A program made the position numbers and the translations under genes. From Desulfomonilaceae bacterium (GTDB taxonomy: Bacteria > Desulfobacterota > Desulfomonilia > Desulfomonilales > Desulfomonilaceae): 57,179 bases of DNA. Positions 55,635 through 57,179 of the stretch are shown one piece after another (the first letter of the stretch is position 1; each line of letters starts with the position of its first letter). Location of the stretch: positions 1-57,179 of the forward strand of contig JAVHLK010000011.1 in the NCBI GenBank assembly GCA_031082285.1. The letters are read 5' to 3'. The notes beneath the pieces were generated by a model. It worked only from the letters and a program-made list of their open reading frames with translations. It did not search any database and was not told where the DNA came from.

Positions 55635-57179
55635 ATGAATACCCTATTAATCTATCCGAACAGTCCTCATAACCTGGGGGATCGGGTCGACAGCAGCGTC
55701 CGGATGACGGGGAAGAAAGCGTACCTTCCCCCGCTCGGGTTGATTACGGTTGCAGCTCTATTGCCTCAAGACTGGTCCATGAAACTGGTTGATTGCAGTT
55801 TTCAGACTGTTTCGCAAAAGGATTGGAATGAGGCCGAACTCGTCGTCATCTCCGGGACGATAGTCCAGATCGGGAGCATTATCCAGGTCATCCGGGAGGC
55901 AAAAGAACGAGGAAAGATCGTTGCGGTCGGCGGACCCGGGGTTTATCATTTTCAGCAAGCAGCTTTGGACGCGGGTGCGGATTTCGTCGTTCGAGGCGAG
56001 GGGGAAGTGACCGTCCCCTCGTTACTTGAGAGATTGGGCAAGCGGGAATTCGGAGTGGTGATAGACAATGGGACTCCGGCCGACATCACCCTCACTCCCG
56101 TACCGCGGTACGATCTGCTCGACCTGAATGCCTATGTGGACCTATCGGTTCAGTTCTCCAGAGGCTGCCCGTATCGTTGTGAATTCTGCGACGTCACACT
56201 GATGTTCGGCCGGGCGATCCGAACCAAAACTCCTCAACAGATGCTCGCCGAGTTACAGCGGATCTACGATCTTGGTTGGCGCAAACAAGCCCACTTTGTG
56301 GACGACAATTTCATTGGGAGGCCGGTGCGGGCCAAAACGTTCTTGAAAGAGTTGATCTCGTGGAACGAACGCCGCGGCATGCCCTTGGAGTTTCACACCT
56401 ATGCGTCCGTCAATTTGGCGGCAAACCCGGAAATCATGGAGTTGATGGTCAGAGCCGGGTTTACCATGGTGGCATTGGGAATTGAGACCACGGACCGGGA
56501 AGTTCTCAAGAACTCGAGGAAATTCCAGAACGCAGTGGACTTGGAAGAGGCATGCTCCAAGATCAACAAGGCCGGACTTGAAGTCATGGCTTTGATCATT
56601 CTGGGCTTCGACGGAGAGAGCCCCGGGAGGGATGCGCGCGTCATTGAGTTCGCCCGGAAAACCCGGATTCCCGAGGTAGTAGTCAGCTTGCTCCATGCAT
56701 TGAACGGCACGGTGTTGTGGGAGCGTTTGAAACGTGAAGGCCGGCTCATTGAAACCGACCAGAGCAACCTCGGTGACTGGCACAATCTCCAAATGAATTT
56801 CGTTCCGACCAGACCGCGAGAGGAGATCTTTAAGGAATTCGTCGCGATTCATCAAGTGCTGTACGAGCCGGACAACTATCTGGAAAGGGCATTCGATCAC
56901 TTCGATCATATGGACCCGTCGCCCTTTGCAGGCAGATTCAAACCGCCGGATCCCTATGAGCTGCGTATCCTGTTGGCTACCCTGTGGAAGCAAGGCGTTC
57001 TGTATCCGACTCGCAAGAAGTTCTGGAAGATCTTCTTTACCGCCGCGAAACGGTTCTCACGTGACAGGTTCGCACATTTCATCCGCGCCATCGTCAAGAT
57101 GGAGCGGTACATGGACCGCCGCGAAAGACTGGGCATACAGTTGGGCACACTTACAAGTGAGGCCCCTGAGTCACTTGCG
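55635..57179 (+). CDS. B12-binding radical SAM protein, 3' end outside window
   Basis: The frame opens at ATG 55635 (NTLLIYPNSPHNLGD) and stays open for 515 codons to the window edge, so the C-terminus is missing. Residues 1-140 form a cobalamin-binding type Rossmann domain (VVISGTIVQIGS, VAVGGPGVYHF), without the DxHxxG histidine. The radical SAM core starts with CPYRCEFC (Cys178, Cys182, Cys185), the iron-sulfur site, followed by DVTLMFGRAIRTKTPQQML and VALGIETTD. The later part (YEPDNYLERAFDHF and onward) resembles the DUF4070-type C-terminus seen in such proteins. These enzymes methylate or rearrange unactivated carbons; the substrate here is unknown. Confidence 0.88.
   Translation, partial: MNTLLIYPNSPHNLGDRVDSSVRMTGKKAYLPPLGLITVAALLPQDWSMKLVDCSFQTVSQKDWNEAELVVISGTIVQIGSIIQVIREAKERGKIVAVGGPGVYHFQQAALDAGADFVVRGEGEVTVPSLLERLGKREFGVVIDNGTPADITLTPVPRYDLLDLNAYVDLSVQFSRGCPYRCEFCDVTLMFGRAIRTKTPQQMLAELQRIYDLGWRKQAHFVDDNFIGRPVRAKTFLKELISWNERRGMPLEFHTYASVNLAANPEIMELMVRAGFTMVALGIETTDREVLKNSRKFQNAVDLEEACSKINKAGLEVMALIILGFDGESPGRDARVIEFARKTRIPEVVVSLLHALNGTVLWERLKREGRLIETDQSNLGDWHNLQMNFVPTRPREEIFKEFVAIHQVLYEPDNYLERAFDHFDHMDPSPFAGRFKPPDPYELRILLATLWKQGVLYPTRKKFWKIFFTAAKRFSRDRFAHFIRAIVKMERYMDRRERLGIQLGTLTSEAPESLA

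Overview
The window is bacterial and looks like a deltaproteobacterial (Desulfobacterota-type) chromosome. Base composition is moderately GC-rich by eye; I did not compute it. The lineage call rests on the universal tuf-secE-nusG-rplKAJL-rpoBC / str / S10 / spc / alpha gene order, on zinc-binding forms of S4, S14, L33 and L36, on a Type IV pilus pilMNOP cluster, and on a fusion of IspH to a UbiA-like membrane domain. A species cannot be named from sequence alone.

Layout. (1) 1-9231, accessory. A two-gene operon has its own strong promoter and encodes a SNF2 helicase plus a zinc-ribbon protein of unknown function. It converges on recD2. Next come a small secreted Pro/Gly-rich protein with a clear terminator, a small secreted lipocalin-like protein, and a GT-B glycosyltransferase-like protein. 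(2) 9404-16156, envelope and isoprenoid block on the plus strand. A sigma70-type promoter with a structured leader precedes a TolC-like outer membrane protein, a HlyD-like membrane fusion protein, a membrane GT2/GT21-type glycosyltransferase, a MobA/MocA-like nucleotidyltransferase and the IspH-UbiA fusion. (3) 16178-50523, the translation and transcription supercluster: tRNA-Thr(TGT), Tyr(GTA), Gly(TCC), Thr(GGT), tuf, rpmG, tRNA-Trp, secE, nusG, rplK, rplA, rplJ, rplL, rpoB, rpoC, then rpsL, rpsG, fusA, a second tuf, and the S10, spc and alpha genes through rplQ. All genes are on the plus strand, many overlap or nearly touch, and several start with TTG or GTG. (4) 50524-57179. An orphan ECF-type ABC ATPase with altered Q- and H-loops is followed by a FtsB-like coiled-coil protein, pilM-pilN-pilO-pilP with its own promoter but no pilQ, a 58-residue four-cysteine protein on the minus strand, and a divergent B12-binding radical SAM protein cut by the window end.

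How the parts work together. Region 3 is the core gene-expression machinery: ribosomal proteins, EF-Tu and EF-G, RNA polymerase, NusG, and the SecY/SecE translocon. Structured RNA lies at the usual control points: before rplJ, between rplL and rpoB, between rpoB and rpoC, after rpoC, between rpsL and rpsG, and after rplQ. The most unusual items are the IspH-UbiA fusion, an enlarged trigger-loop insertion in RpoC, the helicase/zinc-ribbon operon, the TolC-HlyD-glycosyltransferase set without a pump ATPase or permease, the degenerate ABC ATPase, and two tuf copies that differ at a single base. No CRISPR array, insertion sequence, rRNA gene or phage gene was seen.
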